Shown: piece by piece, positions 63,321 through 64,000 of the stretch
Position numbering within the stretch: the first letter of the stretch is position 1
Layout of the letters: every line of letters begins with the position of its first letter
Source of the DNA: Saccharomonospora piscinae
Lineage (GTDB): Bacteria; Actinomycetota; Actinomycetes; Mycobacteriales; Pseudonocardiaceae
Assembly (NCBI RefSeq): GCF_005862235.1
Contig: NZ_VCEK01000002.1
Coordinates: 830,534 to 894,533 of the forward strand
Direction: 5' to 3'
Length of the DNA: 64,000 nt
Notes under the pieces: model-generated
What the model was told of the DNA's origin: nothing
What the model saw: only the letters and a program-made list of their open reading frames with translations
Database searches by the model: none
Translations under genes and position numbers: made by a program

Positions 63321-64000
63321 TTGATCGCATCATCGTGGCTGCTGGTCGCGTTTCCCGCGCTCGGCGCCCTCGTCCTGTTGGTCGGTGGGAACCGCACCAA
63401 CGCGTGGGGGCACCTGCTCGGGTGCGCGACGGTCATCGCGTCGTTCGTCTACGGCTTGGCACTGTTCTTCAGCGAGTCGCTGTCGGAGGCCACCGACACC
63501 ACGGTCTACTCGTGGATCCCGGTCGAGGCGTTGCAGGTCGACTTCGGACTGCGCGTCGACCCGCTGTCGGTGACGTTCGTCCTGCTGATCACCGGTGTCG
63601 GATCACTGATCCACATCTACTCGATCGGCTACATGTCCGACGACGCCGCCCGGCGCCGCTTCTTCGGCTACCTCAACCTGTTCGTCGCCGCCATGCTCGT
63701 GCTGGTGCTCGGCAACAGCTTCGTGATGCTGTACCTGGGCTGGGAGGGCGTCGGTCTCGCGTCCTACCTGCTGATCGGCTGGTACCAGGACCGGCCGTCG
63801 GCGGCCACGGCCGCGAAGAAGGCGTTCCTCATGAACCGCGTCGGTGACGTGGGGCTGGCGCTGGCGATCTTCCTGATGTTCAAGTACATCGGCAGCACGA
63901 GCTACGCCGAGGTGTTCGCGGGCATCGGCGACCTGTCGCCCGGTGTGATCACCGCGATCGCGTTGCTGCTGCTGCTCGGCGCGTGCGGCAAGTCGGGCCA
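63321..64000 (+). CDS. nuoL: NADH-quinone oxidoreductase subunit L, 3' end beyond the window
   Basis: The first 226 codons of the large antiporter-like subunit. The start is TTG at 63321 with GGGA 7 bases upstream; it gives [20 protein letters not shown]. Conserved [31 protein letters not shown] and [17 protein letters not shown] (with the key Glu) and [14 protein letters not shown] (with the Lys) are present. NuoM and NuoN are expected to follow outside. Confidence 0.95.
   Translation, partial: MIASSWLLVAFPALGALVLLVGGNRTNAWGHLLGCATVIASFVYGLALFFSESLSEATDTTVYSWIPVEALQVDFGLRVDPLSVTFVLLITGVGSLIHIYSIGYMSDDAARRRFFGYLNLFVAAMLVLVLGNSFVMLYLGWEGVGLASYLLIGWYQDRPSAATAAKKAFLMNRVGDVGLALAIFLMFKYIGSTSYAEVFAGIGDLSPGVITAIALLLLLGACGKSG

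Noticed and set aside
1-64000. CRISPR array, toxin-antitoxin, phage defence or biosynthetic gene cluster
   Set aside because: I looked for regularly spaced repeats, small convergent or overlapping toxin-like pairs, nuclease/helicase clusters and NRPS/PKS domains and saw none; the content is core metabolism.

Overview
The window is very GC-rich DNA from an actinobacterium. Mycothiol synthesis (mshA), SenX3-RegX3, Rex, a BldN/RsbN-like sigma/anti-sigma pair and BldC together point to a filamentous, spore-forming member of the Pseudonocardiaceae (Saccharomonospora/Amycolatopsis-like). This placement is inference from gene content and style; no alignment was run. Much of the gene order from mshA to menJ follows the Mycobacterium tuberculosis Rv0486-Rv0561c interval as I remember it, while the sigma factor/Rex/hem part resembles the Streptomyces bldN-rex-hemACDB region. 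Most of the window is ordinary chromosome. I see no prophage, insertion sequence, CRISPR array, tRNA or rRNA.

Layout. (1) 1-3275, minus strand: a lipid-type operon with a DUF2505 protein, a methyltransferase, two tandem GNAT acyltransferases and the start of a PlsC-type acyltransferase. The GNAT gene was duplicated as a block of about 1 kb that carried pieces of both neighbouring genes. (2) 3300-12235: murB, an SDR, a hydrolase, mshA, a YbjN protein, gpmA, senX3-regX3 and ppx. (3) 12288-19989: a Pro/Asp-rich membrane protein, proline metabolism genes (proline dehydrogenase, proC), a small excisionase-like HTH protein, a 33-residue bS22-type protein, a sugar epimerase and an acyltransferase. 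(4) 20098-23012, minus: HAD phosphatase, RsbN-like anti-sigma and BldN-like sigma factor. (5) 23204-33746: acyl-CoA synthetase, glutaredoxin, rex-hemA-hemC-hemD, hemB, small membrane proteins and hemL. (6) 33743-38593: phosphatase, TlpA-like thioredoxin, ccdA-resB-ccsB for cytochrome c maturation. (7) 38674-41978: ParA/MinD-like ATPase, bldC and a cysteine-utilising PLP enzyme. (8) 41991-51888: menaquinone genes menA, menE, menB, menD, menG, menJ with an M1 peptidase and small membrane proteins. (9) 52314-64000: nuoA to nuoL (cut by the window end), encoding complex I.

How it works together. Heme (hemA, C, D, B, L), cytochrome c assembly, menaquinone and NADH dehydrogenase lie within 40 kb, so the region is largely a respiratory-chain construction site. 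A Rex operator overlaps the rex-hemACD promoter and two more lie in front of nuoA, which ties both operons to the NADH/NAD ratio through the locally encoded Rex.

Regulatory style. Fifteen genes lack a Shine-Dalgarno sequence and instead have a TANNNT -10 box 6 to 8 bases before the start codon, the arrangement expected for leaderless transcripts. Several are divergent pairs sharing overlapping -10 boxes, or use the upstream gene's TAG stop as part of the -10. Other points worth following are a candidate tiny RNA before ccdA, a 28-codon leader ORF coupled to menD, a probable CTG start, and a dispersed palindromic repeat.
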